This document shows positions 17,068-26,215 of a stretch of 64,000 bases of DNA, one piece after another. The notes beneath the pieces were generated by a model. It did no database searches, had not been told where the DNA came from, and saw only the letters and a program-made list of their open reading frames with translations. Source of the stretch: Stenotrophobium rhamnosiphilum (GTDB lineage Bacteria > Pseudomonadota > Gammaproteobacteria > Nevskiales > Nevskiaceae); the NCBI RefSeq assembly GCF_003052265.1, contig NZ_QANS01000002.1:1-64000 (forward strand). The letters run 5' to 3'. Numbering within the stretch: position 1 is the stretch's first letter; each line of letters starts with the position of its first letter. Made by a program: the position numbers and the translations under genes.

Positions 17068-19278
17068 CTACGCAGCGATTGCTTTCTTGGTGTAGCGATT
17101 CTTGTCGATACCCAATACTGCCGTCAGCTTGTTCGATGCAGCGACATTGCCACCAATCTTGATCTTGCCGCCGAAATACAACTTCTGAATTTCCGGCAGA
17201 GTCGACGTCATGACTTTCTCGATCAATGCGGAATCGAGATCAATAGTCACATCAGGTTTATCAAGCTTACCGGCCTTGCAAGAACCCGCGCCGTCCTTGA
17301 GATCAATGATCCACTGAGAATCAGGACCCTTCAGATTGAACTGAAATGAAGTCTTGGTTTTGGCAGCAAGGTCTGGATGCTCAGCAATGAACGCTGCAAC
17401 AACCGAGAACACATCATCTGGACTTGCTGCGTTGACCTGCTCTGCAGCAACTGCGGCAGAACGTGGCTTGCGCACCAAAGCGTCCTTGAAGAACTCGCCA
17501 ACGCCGCCTTTGATCACCAACTTGCCGCGTTCTTTAACGCTGACTTCAAACAGTACGCGTGTGTCTGATTCTTTCCAGATACGCGTTACCAGCGTATCGC
17601 CAGGGAATACAGTCTCGGCAAAGCGCACGCGGATGCTCTTGAACTTACGAGGATCGCCATCACAGCAAGCTTTGATCAGATGACGGCCGATATAGCCGAA
17701 GCTGCACAGGCCTTGAAGGATCGGCTTGTCGTAGCCAAACGATTTGGCAAACGCAGGGTCCACATGCAAGGGATTGGTGTCACCGGACAAGCGATACAAC
17801 AGCGCCTGACCCGGATCAATACGCTCTTCAATGACGATGTCAGCATCGCGTTCTGGTGGCTTGTTCGCATCGCCGCTTGGACCACGATCACCGCCCCAAC
17901 CGCCGCCGCCACGTACGAAGGCAGTGAACTCGTTATAGGCCAACTCTTCGCCGGTCTCGTCAGTCGTCGAGATTGCCAGCACCGTGACTGCGTGCGGATT
18001 TTTGTCGTAAGCGGCTTTCAGTGTGTAGGTATTCTTAAGTTTGGCGCGGCTTGGCAGCAGCGCTTTGATCTCTGTGTACATCTCACCATGGAGTACGCGA
18101 TCAAAACCAAAGTTAAGACCTGGTAGACCGCCGTTACCGTCATACAAGGCTTGGACGATACCGTTAGCTGGCTGCATTACTGCATAGGTTGGCAGCGCAC
18201 AGAAATTCTCGTTGGCTTCATGGATCAGTGCCAATTCTTTGGCATCAAGTGGGTCAGCGCCCGCGCCGACGCCGAGGGCGTATAGCGACAGGTCACGTTC
18301 GTCATACGAACATTCGCGAACAACACTGGCGCTGCTCGCAGTATCGAGATCAATAAACTGATTGCCACCAAGACTCTTGTGAGCAATGGCTGCGTTGATC
18401 ACGCCAAACGTATCGTTGATGGTGGTGGGATGTTCGGCATCGGTGAAATCGCCAATCTTTTCCCACTTGTTAGCAACGTCTTCAATGCTGATGTTCTTAT
18501 TGGTGCCGAACACGTGACCAAGTGAACGTTCCCAACGCAGCTTCGAGAAGTAGCTCGCGCCAACTTCAAACAGGCCAGAAGTTTCCTGACAGCTTTCGTG
18601 GCACAACCAGCCAACCAATGGGCTGACGGATTCTGGCTTCAATGCCGCAATCATTTCTGGCGGCATGATCGTTTCAGTCAAACGCGAGCCAGCAATTGGC
18701 GCGATGGTGTTGACGTGAATGTTCTTGCTGCGACCTTCAATCGCTAGCGTGCTAGCAAGGCCGTAAATGCCCAGCTTGGCAGCGGAGTAATTGGCCTGAC
18801 CAAAGTTGCCGTAGATGCCTGCGCCCGAGGTGGTGAACAACACGCGACCGTAACCCTTGTCGCGCATGATCGGCCACGCAGCGTGCGTGACGCTGAACGA
18901 ACCTTTGAGATGGACCTTCTGAATCAGATCCCAATCTTCAGTGGTCATCTTCTGGAAGCTGACATCACGCAGGATGCCCGCGTTGTTAATAACGATATCG
19001 ACTGTGCCGAAAGCATCGAGCGCAGTTTTTACGATCTTGTCGCCATGCTCAACGGAATCATAGTTGGCAACGGCTTCGCCGCCCAGCGCCTTGATCTCGG
19101 CAACAACCTTATCGGCTGCTGACGATGATTGACCACCACCGTGAATGCCGCCGCCCAGATCATTAACCACGACCTTGGCGCCGCGTGCACCAAACATCAG
19201 CGCATGCGAACGTCCGAGACCGTTGCCGGCGCCAGTAACAATGACGACTTTGCCGTCAAAACGAAGTTCTTGAGTCAT
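17068..19278 (-). CDS. MFE-2-type multifunctional beta-oxidation enzyme (SDR + MaoC hydratase + SCP2)
   Basis: A three-domain protein of 736 residues laid out as in peroxisomal MFE-2 (HSD17B4). First is a short-chain dehydrogenase domain (about 1-300) with TGAGNGLGRSHA and the Ser/Tyr/Lys set in TSGAGIYGNFGQANYSAAK. Second is a double-hotdog hydratase 2 (about 310-600) with the active-site pattern SGDTNPLHVDPAFAKSFGY. Third is a C-terminal SCP2 lipid-binding domain (about 625-736). Together they hydrate 2-enoyl-CoA and oxidise the (3R)-hydroxyacyl-CoA. In animals this protein handles branched acids and the sterol side chain. The gene lies 23 bases after the SCP-x-type thiolase, so they form one operon. 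Confidence 0.93.
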   Translation of the reverse strand: MTQELRFDGKVVIVTGAGNGLGRSHALMFGARGAKVVVNDLGGGIHGGGQSSSAADKVVAEIKALGGEAVANYDSVEHGDKIVKTALDAFGTVDIVINNAGILRDVSFQKMTTEDWDLIQKVHLKGSFSVTHAAWPIMRDKGYGRVLFTTSGAGIYGNFGQANYSAAKLGIYGLASTLAIEGRSKNIHVNTIAPIAGSRLTETIMPPEMIAALKPESVSPLVGWLCHESCQETSGLFEVGASYFSKLRWERSLGHVFGTNKNISIEDVANKWEKIGDFTDAEHPTTINDTFGVINAAIAHKSLGGNQFIDLDTASSASVVRECSYDERDLSLYALGVGAGADPLDAKELALIHEANENFCALPTYAVMQPANGIVQALYDGNGGLPGLNFGFDRVLHGEMYTEIKALLPSRAKLKNTYTLKAAYDKNPHAVTVLAISTTDETGEELAYNEFTAFVRGGGGWGGDRGPSGDANKPPERDADIVIEERIDPGQALLYRLSGDTNPLHVDPAFAKSFGYDKPILQGLCSFGYIGRHLIKACCDGDPRKFKSIRVRFAETVFPGDTLVTRIWKESDTRVLFEVSVKERGKLVIKGGVGEFFKDALVRKPRSAAVAAEQVNAASPDDVFSVVAAFIAEHPDLAAKTKTSFQFNLKGPDSQWIIDLKDGAGSCKAGKLDKPDVTIDLDSALIEKVMTSTLPEIQKLYFGGKIKIGGNVAASNKLTAVLGIDKNRYTKKAIAA

Positions 19279-19301
19279 TTAAATTATTCCGTCGTAAATC
19301 T

Positions 19302-20498
19302 TTAAGCGAATGAAGCCTGCTGATACAGCGTGACGACGCAAGCGCCGCCAAGCCCAAGGTTGTGCTGCAAACCAACACGTGCGTTCTCAATCTGGCGAAC
19401 GCCAGCAGCGCCGCGAAGTTGGGTAACGATTTCGGTGCACTGCGCCAGACCGGTAGCGCCGAGCGGGTGGCCCTTGCTGAGCAGACCGCCGGATGGATTA
19501 GTGACGACTTTGCCGCCATAGGTGTTGTCGCCATCGGCAACAAACTTTTCAGCGCCGCCTTCAGGGCAAAGACGCAGCGCTTCATAGCTAAGCACTTCGT
19601 TCTGTGCGAAGCAGTCGTGCAACTCGACCAGATCAACGTCCTGCGGACCGATGCCAGCGATTTCATACACGCGATCAGCTGCAGCGCGTGCCATGTCGGA
19701 GCCGACCAGCTTCATCATGCTGCGATCACCAAAGGTGCTTGGATAATCCGTGGTCATCGCCTGACCAGCGATGCGAACCAGCGAAGACTTACCGTGCTTA
19801 CGCGCGAAGGATTCTGAAACCAACACTGCCGCAGCTGCACCGCAGGTCGGAGGGCAAGCCATCAAGCGCGTCAACTTGGCGTGTGGAAACACAATCGGTG
19901 AAGCCAGAACATCTTCAGCCGTCACGACCTTGCGCAGCAACGCCATCGGATTGTGTTCTGCATGGCGGCTAGCCTTTGCACGAACCTGTGCAAAGATTTC
20001 TGGGCCAACGCCAAACTTGTCCATGTACTCACGACCCGCGCCGCCGAAGTAACGCAGTGCGAGTGGAATTTCTGGGAACGGGTTGATGTCATCACAAAGC
20101 GCATCAAAGCGAGCGAATGGCGAAGGACGATCATCCCAATGGCTCTTCAACGCGCCCGGCTGCATCTGTTCGAAGCCCAGCACGAGGACGCAATCAGCAG
20201 CGCCGCTTTCAATCCATTGGCGCGCCATGAACAGTGCCGACGAACCGGTCGAGCAGTTGTTGTTGGTGTTGAAAACCGGAATGCCGGTCATGCCGACGTG
20301 ATACAGCGCCGCCTGGCCGCAGGTGGAGTCGCCATAGACGTAGCCGACCGATGCCTGCTGAATCTGGTCATAGGTGAGTCCGGCATCCGCGAGGGCCAAC
20401 TGAACCGCGTCAGCGCCCATCAGATCGTAGGACTTGCTCTGTCCTGGTTTGGTGAAAGGGATCATTCCGACCCCGGCGACATATGCAGACTGGCTCAT
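19302..20498 (-). CDS. SCP-x-type thiolase (lipid-transfer/thiolase family)
   Basis: Thiolase of 398 residues, expected to cleave 3-ketoacyl-CoA to a shortened acyl-CoA. The nucleophilic Cys is in NNNCSTGSSALF (about residue 83) and the C-terminal motif is GGLLSKGHPLGATG. The HDCFAQNE segment is typical of the SCP-x thiolase branch, which acts on branched or sterol side-chain 3-ketoacyl-CoAs. It has no fused SCP2 domain, but one is carried by the next gene. The start has a strong AAGGAG site. It is the promoter-proximal gene of the operon. Confidence 0.92.
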   Translation of the reverse strand: MSQSAYVAGVGMIPFTKPGQSKSYDLMGADAVQLALADAGLTYDQIQQASVGYVYGDSTCGQAALYHVGMTGIPVFNTNNNCSTGSSALFMARQWIESGAADCVLVLGFEQMQPGALKSHWDDRPSPFARFDALCDDINPFPEIPLALRYFGGAGREYMDKFGVGPEIFAQVRAKASRHAEHNPMALLRKVVTAEDVLASPIVFPHAKLTRLMACPPTCGAAAAVLVSESFARKHGKSSLVRIAGQAMTTDYPSTFGDRSMMKLVGSDMARAAADRVYEIAGIGPQDVDLVELHDCFAQNEVLSYEALRLCPEGGAEKFVADGDNTYGGKVVTNPSGGLLSKGHPLGATGLAQCTEIVTQLRGAAGVRQIENARVGLQHNLGLGGACVVTLYQQASFA

Positions 20499-20549
20499 CG
20501 ATAACTCCTTGTTGATGAGTGCAGTTTGTCAATTAGCGGTGCTCACCAC

Positions 20550-20568
20550 CCCTCCCCAGGAGGGAGGG
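20550..20568. repeat. C-rich/G-rich intergenic hairpin (family member 2)
   Basis: CCCTCCC (20550-20556) and GGGAGGG (20562-20568) form a perfect 7-bp stem with a 5-base loop in the divergent gap between the thiolase and SemiSWEET genes. Confidence 0.55.
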
Positions 20569-20658
20569 TCAAGGCCAAAAATCGGCGTTACCCGACTTCA
20601 CCCGACTTCTTCCGGCTTTCGTTAGTCAGAATGCTAATTAAGACGTGACGGGTCGCCG

Positions 20659-20676
20659 CCTCCCATCTGGGGAGGG
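20659..20676. repeat. C-rich/G-rich intergenic hairpin (family member 3)
   Basis: CCTCCC and GGGAGG around ATCTG form a second hairpin of the same type about 90 bases from member 2 in the same 256-base gap. No gene is seen in that gap. Confidence 0.5.
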
Positions 20677-20754
20677 TCAGAACTCCGCCACTCCGTGTAT
20701 TTTTAGGCTACCGAAGAACTCTTCACTTTTTAACAATCTCTTGAGCTTCTGCAC

Positions 20755-21033
20755 ATGATCAATGTTGATTTACTGGGCGCGCTTGCTGGCGTCTGCACAA
20801 CAATCGCTTTTGCGCCTCAAGCGTTTCGTGTTTGGAAAACCCGCAGCGTCAGAGACATCTCTTTGACCATGTATGTTTTGTTTTGCAGTGGCCTTGTTAT
20901 GTGGGTGCTCTATGGCGTCCAGCTTCAGGCTTGGCCGATCATTTTGACCAACGCAGTCACGTTGCTATTAGCGGGCAGCGTCTTGGTGATGAAAGTCATG
21001 TTTGAAGTTCCAACCGTGAAAGCCAATGCGTGA
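20755..21033 (+). CDS. SemiSWEET-type sugar transporter (PQ-loop)
   Basis: A 92-residue protein of three transmembrane helices with the PQ-loop motif FAPQAFRVWKTRSVRDIS. Bacterial SemiSWEETs dimerise to form a passive sugar pore in the inner membrane. The helices fall at about 5-23, 38-58 and 62-82. It overlaps the downstream dehydrogenase by 8 bases, which implies coupled translation and a shared role in sugar or polyol handling. Confidence 0.88.
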   Translation: MINVDLLGALAGVCTTIAFAPQAFRVWKTRSVRDISLTMYVLFCSGLVMWVLYGVQLQAWPIILTNAVTLLLAGSVLVMKVMFEVPTVKANA

Positions 21034-22534
21034 AGCCATTCCACTCAACACTTCATATCTGTCCGCGATCAGTCTGAAGACGATCGGCGAACACGAGGTA
21101 GAAGTTCCAACTTATTCGCGAACGATTACTCGCAGGATCTGCCATCTGGGCGTTGGCGCGTTTCATCGCTCTCACCAAGCGGTTTATCTACACAAACTAC
21201 TGCAGCGCGGTTTAGCACAAGGCTGGGGAATCTGCGGCATTGGTCTGCGCCCAGAAGATCAGCGCGTGCATCAAGCTCTGCTCCGTCAGGATTACCTGTT
21301 CTCGGTGTGGGAACTAGAAGGCACTAACAAACGCTCCACCGTCATCGGCTCCATCATGGATTACGTCGATGCGAGTACGGACATCAGCGCGGCGTTGGCC
21401 GTACTCAGTGATTCAGAAACCTGCATCGTTTCACTCACGATCACCGAAGCCGGTTACTGTTTGCTTGCGAATGGCGACTTGAACCAGCAACACGAAGACA
21501 TCGTTCACGACTTGGCTCATCTTGATGCGCCTCGTAGTGCGCCCGGATTAATCGTCCGCGCTCTACAAATGCGACGTGATCTCGGCCGTAAGGGATTTAC
21601 GCTGATGTCCTGCGACAACCTGATTGAAAACGGACATCGCCTGCGCGATTCCGTCATCGGGTTTTCAAAGTGTATTGATCCCGAATTGGCGCAGTGGATT
21701 GAGCGCGAAGTCAGCTTTCCCTGTTCAATGGTCGACCGCATTACGCCTGCGCTTGAGCCTGCTCAACGCCAGCAGTTTGAAAATGAATGGGGCGTGAAAG
21801 ACGACGCGCTGATCATGTGCGAAAGCTGGCAGCAGTGGATTCTTGAAGACAAATTTGTCGCTGGACGCCCTGAGTTCGAACAGGTCGGCGTCGTCATTTC
21901 AAAAAACGTTCCTGCCTACGAAGACATGAAAGTTGGATTGCTCAACGGTGGGCACTCCGCTTTGTCGCACATCAGCCTGCTGATGGGATACAGCCAGGTG
22001 CATGAAGCCCTCACGGACTCAAGACTTCGCGCTTGGCTCGTTGGCTACATGCAGGAAGTTTCACAAACACTAGAGCCGATCGCCGGAATCAATTTCTCTG
22101 ATTACCAGACGTCGCTGATTCGGCGCTTCTCAAATCCAGCAATTGCCGATCGACTGACGCGCCTTGCGCAGGACAGCTCTGCAAAATTCCAACAGACCTT
22201 ATTGCCCCCGTTAGTGAAGCGATTGAGTCTTGGTTTGAGCACAACGCACTTGGCCGCAACGATCGCTTTCTGGATTCATTACCTGGGCATGTTGAAGAGT
22301 TCCAATGCGGATCGTGACGCCTATCTGGATCCGCGCAAAGACGAATTGATCAATCTTGCTGCCCATGCCATCGACAGCCAAGATCCAAGCGCTTTCGTCG
22401 CCGCCACACTGCAGCTATCACCCGCGCACGCTGAGCGCTTTAACGCCAACCTTGCTCTACAGCTGCATAGCATCCAGAAAATTGACGTGGAAAAGCATGC
22501 CGTATCCCTAGAGAGCACCGCCCAACAACCCTAG
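21026..22534 (+). CDS. Mannitol dehydrogenase / fructuronate reductase family oxidoreductase
   Basis: NAD(P)-dependent polyol or uronate dehydrogenase of 502 residues. The Rossmann start is HLGVGAFHRSHQAVY. The catalytic set K-V-G-L-L-N-G-G-H near residue 310 keeps the Lys, Asn (+5) and His (+8) spacing of the long-chain mannitol dehydrogenases. It interconverts a ketose with a polyol, or fructuronate with mannonate, and the sequence alone does not decide between them. Its start lies inside the SemiSWEET gene. It could channel sugars released by the GH1, GH37 or AGE enzymes into central metabolism, which is inference. Confidence 0.88.
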   Translation: MREAIPLNTSYLSAISLKTIGEHEVEVPTYSRTITRRICHLGVGAFHRSHQAVYLHKLLQRGLAQGWGICGIGLRPEDQRVHQALLRQDYLFSVWELEGTNKRSTVIGSIMDYVDASTDISAALAVLSDSETCIVSLTITEAGYCLLANGDLNQQHEDIVHDLAHLDAPRSAPGLIVRALQMRRDLGRKGFTLMSCDNLIENGHRLRDSVIGFSKCIDPELAQWIEREVSFPCSMVDRITPALEPAQRQQFENEWGVKDDALIMCESWQQWILEDKFVAGRPEFEQVGVVISKNVPAYEDMKVGLLNGGHSALSHISLLMGYSQVHEALTDSRLRAWLVGYMQEVSQTLEPIAGINFSDYQTSLIRRFSNPAIADRLTRLAQDSSAKFQQTLLPPLVKRLSLGLSTTHLAATIAFWIHYLGMLKSSNADRDAYLDPRKDELINLAAHAIDSQDPSAFVAATLQLSPAHAERFNANLALQLHSIQKIDVEKHAVSLESTAQQP

Positions 22535-22544
22535 TACTACCCCA

Positions 22545-22565
22545 CCCCTCCCGACCCGGGAGGGG
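22545..22565. repeat. C-rich/G-rich intergenic hairpin (family member 4)
   Basis: CCCCTCCCG and CGGGAGGGG form a perfect 9-bp stem with a 3-base loop just after the dehydrogenase stop codon. No T-run follows. It could stop or stabilise the transcript. Confidence 0.6.
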
Positions 22566-22653
22566 GCACCCGATCCCTCCCTTCCTATGATCAATCCTGA
22601 AAAGTAGAAACGCTGCCGAATGGCACACAAGCATCAGCGATCTGGAGAGAGTC

Positions 22654-25185
22654 ATGGAAGGTTGTACGAGTATTTTTAAGTACGTGCGGACCACGCCCTT
22701 GCGCGTGACGCTATCGATGGTATCGACCCTCGCAATCACTTTCGCTTGCCATGCGGCGGATGCGACTCAAGATTCTGGTTCTTCTGCACAGCCTACCGAA
22801 ACCTCGCAACAGTCCGGCGCAGAAGTCAGCGATTCTTTAGATGAACTGCTCGGCGACACCGGCAGCGCCCCTGCTCAGCCATCGCAGGAAAGCTCAGAAC
22901 CAGCTCAAACTCCAACAGCAGAAGCTGCCAATGGTAACGATGCATTGGTGCCCGCTCCAGATGCTGCGACGCTTTCGACGATTCCGGTCAATGTTCCAGA
23001 TGCAAACTCCGTAGCGGATCAGCCGAAGAAGCAATACACCGCGCAAATTGAAGAGATCATCGTCACAGCAACAAAGCGTGAAGAATCTCTGCGTGAAATT
23101 CCACAGAGCATCACCGCCTTCTCTGGCGATGCCCTCGAAAAGTCAGCCATTCAAAGTGCTGACCAAATTGTTCGCATGAGCCCGGGCGTCAACCTGATGG
23201 ACGGTGGCCAACAAGCTGCACATATCACCATCCGCGGCATCTCCTCTGGCCAAGATGCAAACCAAACCACCGGCACCATCTACGGCAACGTATCGCTGAC
23301 CGATCCTTACCTGCAGTTGGTAACACTCGATCCCAATCCATTCGATCTCAAGAGCGTAGAAATTTTGAAAGGCCCACAGGGCACGCTGTTCGGTGCTGGT
23401 GGATTTGGCGGTGCGATTCGTTATGTACCTGCACCACCTGTATTCGGCGTGTGGGAGACCAAGTATTTCGCTGAGTACACCTCCGTCAATGAGAGCGACA
23501 AAGGCGCGCCGATCTTCGGTGCGGCATTGAACGTTCCGATTGGCACCGATGACACCGTAGCCATGCGATTGGTCGGTATTCAACGCCGCGATCCGGGCTA
23601 TTACGACGACACCAGTCGCAATCTGAAAGACATCAACAAGCTCGAACAAACCGGCCTTCGCGGTGCGCTCGCATGGAAGCCGAACGACGCTTGGGATATC
23701 AAGCTGCTGTACATCTATCAGACGATGTCGGCTGACGATTACGGATTTGCGGATAACACTGAAGGTCGCTTGAGCAGAGGCACGACGCCAATCGCAAGCC
23801 CAACAGACAATAAATTCCAGCTCGGTAATTTCAGCGTCAACTACGCCTTTGATTGGGCCACCGTGACTTCTGATACTGCCGTGATCAAGAAATCCGTGAT
23901 CTTCGAAAAAGATCAGACCCGTGTACTCGACCCAGGCAATCTGCTGACCATGCTGGGGATCACTGGCTTACAGATCGATACGGTCAACGAAACGAAAACA
24001 GCCACGCAAGAGTTTCGTTTAACTTCGCCAACTGATTCTGATTCACCATGGAAGTGGGCAACCGGCGTATTCGGCAGCACAGAGGACTATCACGCCGTCA
24101 TCGTGGTACCAGCCACCGGCCCACTATTGCCGATTAGCCTGCCACCACTCACCGATGCGATCTTGACGCCAGATGGAAGAATTATTCTTGGCACGCTCAA
24201 CGTCGACGCCAAAGTTCAGGAACTCGCGCTGTTTGGAGAATTGACACGTCAATTAGGTGATAACTGGTCACTGAGCCTAGGCGCCCGCGCTTATCGCACC
24301 AGCTCAGGCGGCACAGTCAACAATGTTGGCATCGCCTTTACTGGCGTTGATCCAACCAATGGAACCGTTGTCGAAAAAGGCGTCAGCCCGAAGGTATCGC
24401 TCACGTGGAAGTCCACTGAAGACATCATGAGCTACGCCACCGTCTCACGCGGATATCGCGTTGGCGGTGTGCAACCCGGCATCGTCACCATCGTCGCAGC
24501 AGGCGATGCGCCAAAGTTTTTCAAATCAGATTCATTGATGAACTATGAGGTGGGCCTGCGTACAACCTGGCTTGAAAACACACTGCACGCAGATCTTGCG
24601 GCGTACTACCTCGACTGGAGCAATCCGCAGACTCGCGTGTTTAGCTCTAAAGATGGTTTGAGCAATTACTTCACCAACGTCGGCAAAGTCGCAGGCAAAG
24701 GTATTGAAGGATCGATTGAGTGGTTGCCACCAATTGAAGGCGTTGCACTGACATTCGGAGCGTCTTACAACAAAACGGTCACCAGTGTTCCGTTCAAGTT
24801 GAGCGATTCAGAAACCGTACCAACCGGCACACCATTTCCACAGTCTCCAACATGGCAGACCGCAACCACTCTTGCCTATGCACCTGACGTTGGTGATTGG
24901 AAGCCAAGCATTGCACTCACGCATACCTACCTCAGCAAGGCAATCAACGATCTGTCCACCAAGCTTTCGATCTTTGGTTATCAGCAATTCGATTTAAATC
25001 TGAGCCTGATCAATCCAACGCTTGCATGGTTGCCGAGTATTTCGGTGATTGGCACCAACATCCTAGACGAGCGCGGCATCACCTATAGAAATGGTTCTGC
25101 GGCTGGCAGCGCGACCGCAAATTTTGTCGACACCGTTTATACCCGTCCTCGCGCTATCACTGTACGCATCAGCGGCAAGTTCTGA
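22654..25185 (+). CDS. TonB-dependent receptor
   Basis: Outer-membrane TonB-gated receptor of 843 residues, closest in this window to the receptor at 1844. The signal segment ends near residue 35 (ACHAADA). A low-complexity extension of about 95 residues follows, with SLDELLG (about 61-67) and TIPVNVP (about 109-115). The TonB box is EEIIVTA (133-139). The plug carries REIPQSITAFSGDAL and VEILKGPQGTLFGAGG, and the barrel ends in ITVRISGKF with terminal Phe. The start follows CTGGAGAGAGTC. The hydrolase 34 bases downstream is probably in the same operon. Confidence 0.93.
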   Translation: MEGCTSIFKYVRTTPLRVTLSMVSTLAITFACHAADATQDSGSSAQPTETSQQSGAEVSDSLDELLGDTGSAPAQPSQESSEPAQTPTAEAANGNDALVPAPDAATLSTIPVNVPDANSVADQPKKQYTAQIEEIIVTATKREESLREIPQSITAFSGDALEKSAIQSADQIVRMSPGVNLMDGGQQAAHITIRGISSGQDANQTTGTIYGNVSLTDPYLQLVTLDPNPFDLKSVEILKGPQGTLFGAGGFGGAIRYVPAPPVFGVWETKYFAEYTSVNESDKGAPIFGAALNVPIGTDDTVAMRLVGIQRRDPGYYDDTSRNLKDINKLEQTGLRGALAWKPNDAWDIKLLYIYQTMSADDYGFADNTEGRLSRGTTPIASPTDNKFQLGNFSVNYAFDWATVTSDTAVIKKSVIFEKDQTRVLDPGNLLTMLGITGLQIDTVNETKTATQEFRLTSPTDSDSPWKWATGVFGSTEDYHAVIVVPATGPLLPISLPPLTDAILTPDGRIILGTLNVDAKVQELALFGELTRQLGDNWSLSLGARAYRTSSGGTVNNVGIAFTGVDPTNGTVVEKGVSPKVSLTWKSTEDIMSYATVSRGYRVGGVQPGIVTIVAAGDAPKFFKSDSLMNYEVGLRTTWLENTLHADLAAYYLDWSNPQTRVFSSKDGLSNYFTNVGKVAGKGIEGSIEWLPPIEGVALTFGASYNKTVTSVPFKLSDSETVPTGTPFPQSPTWQTATTLAYAPDVGDWKPSIALTHTYLSKAINDLSTKLSIFGYQQFDLNLSLINPTLAWLPSISVIGTNILDERGITYRNGSAAGSATANFVDTVYTRPRAITVRISGKF

Positions 25186-25218
25186 AGATTTGCACCGCCA
25201 AATTAACAAGGTGAAACA

Positions 25219-26049
25219 TTGAACAGAAAATTGAGTCAGGCTGCAGAATGGTATGAAGGCGGCGAAGGCAGCACGCTGGTGCTGGTACATGGCTTCAGTG
25301 CGTCATGGCGCTTCTGGAAACCATTGCTGCCACTTCTGGAAAAGCACCATCGCGTGATTGCGCTGACTTTGCCTGGCCATGTTGGCGGCGTATCGCTGAA
25401 GAAGCGCGCAAGTCCTTTAAGCATTGCAGAAGCTCTCGCTGAACAGCTTCGCGAACGCGGCATCACGCAGGCGCATTTTGTGGGTCAATCACTCGGCGGC
25501 TGGATGGTCTTCGAAATGGCGCGCTTGGGGCTTGCTCGTTCTTCAATGGGTATTTGCTCGGCCGGTGCTTTCAAAACCCGCGATGACGTCGTTAAGTTCA
25601 TGCGCGATGGACAAGCCGCACTCAAGTTCCTGCCCTACGCAGTCCCCATACTCAAATTTATGTCGCGCTTCTCATTTCTGCGCAGAATTGCACTCGCTCG
25701 CGAGATGAAGCATGGCGACCGAATGTCTGCGACCGATGCATTGAAACATTTTGACAACCTTTCGCGCCTAGCTATCGCCAAAGAATTTCTTGATGAAAAA
25801 CTACTTCCAATCCAGCCTCTACCGGCCGACAACAAAGTGCCTCTGCGCGTGCTCTGGGGCGCTGACGACACGATCCTGCCTTTTGAGAGATTCGGCCAGC
25901 CTTTGCTCGACACACTGAAATTGCCGTCTTGCGTCATGGTCGATCACTGGCCTCACACACCGATGTTTGATGATCCTCAACGTGTTGCCAAAGAAATACT
26001 CGAATTCACACGCGAAGTTGAAAGCAAGGAAATCAGCGTAGCGAGTTAA
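25219..26049 (+). CDS. Alpha/beta-hydrolase
   Basis: Alpha/beta-hydrolase fold enzyme of 276 residues. It shows the oxyanion region LVHGFSASWRFWKP, nucleophile elbow GQSLGGWM (Ser about 93), acid in LWGADDTILPFE and His in HWPHTPMFDDP. Two paralogues lie at 27210 and 39730, and all three share the start WYEGG or VYEGG. The proper start is TTG at 25219 after AAGGTG; no ATG occurs before the conserved region, and the paralogues begin at the same point. No signal peptide is seen. The substrate is unknown; C-C bond or ester hydrolysis are both possible for this fold. A terminator follows. Confidence 0.88.
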   Translation: MNRKLSQAAEWYEGGEGSTLVLVHGFSASWRFWKPLLPLLEKHHRVIALTLPGHVGGVSLKKRASPLSIAEALAEQLRERGITQAHFVGQSLGGWMVFEMARLGLARSSMGICSAGAFKTRDDVVKFMRDGQAALKFLPYAVPILKFMSRFSFLRRIALAREMKHGDRMSATDALKHFDNLSRLAIAKEFLDEKLLPIQPLPADNKVPLRVLWGADDTILPFERFGQPLLDTLKLPSCVMVDHWPHTPMFDDPQRVAKEILEFTREVESKEISVAS

Positions 26050-26098
26050 ATCCCTCGCACGGGTACCGTCTCCTCGATCCTTAATCAGGATCTTTTTC

Positions 26099-26125
26099 AA
26101 GCCGCCGATTGGCGGCTTCTTTTTT
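26099..26125 (+). terminator. Rho-independent terminator
   Basis: AAGCCGCC and GGCGGCTT form a perfect 8-bp stem with a GATT loop, followed by CTTTTTTT. It ends the receptor-hydrolase transcript. Confidence 0.9.
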
Positions 26126-26138
26126 AGCAGTCACTCCA

Positions 26139-26155
26139 CCCCTCTTTGAGAGGGG
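26139..26155. repeat. C-rich/G-rich intergenic hairpin (family member 5)
   Basis: CCCCTCT and AGAGGGG form a perfect 7-bp stem with a 3-base loop immediately after the terminator and before the next hydrolase. Confidence 0.5.
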
Positions 26156-26215
26156 CAGCAAGTAGCCGTGAACTAGATACTGTTAGCTCATCGAAATGGC
26201 CGCACATAAAGACCA

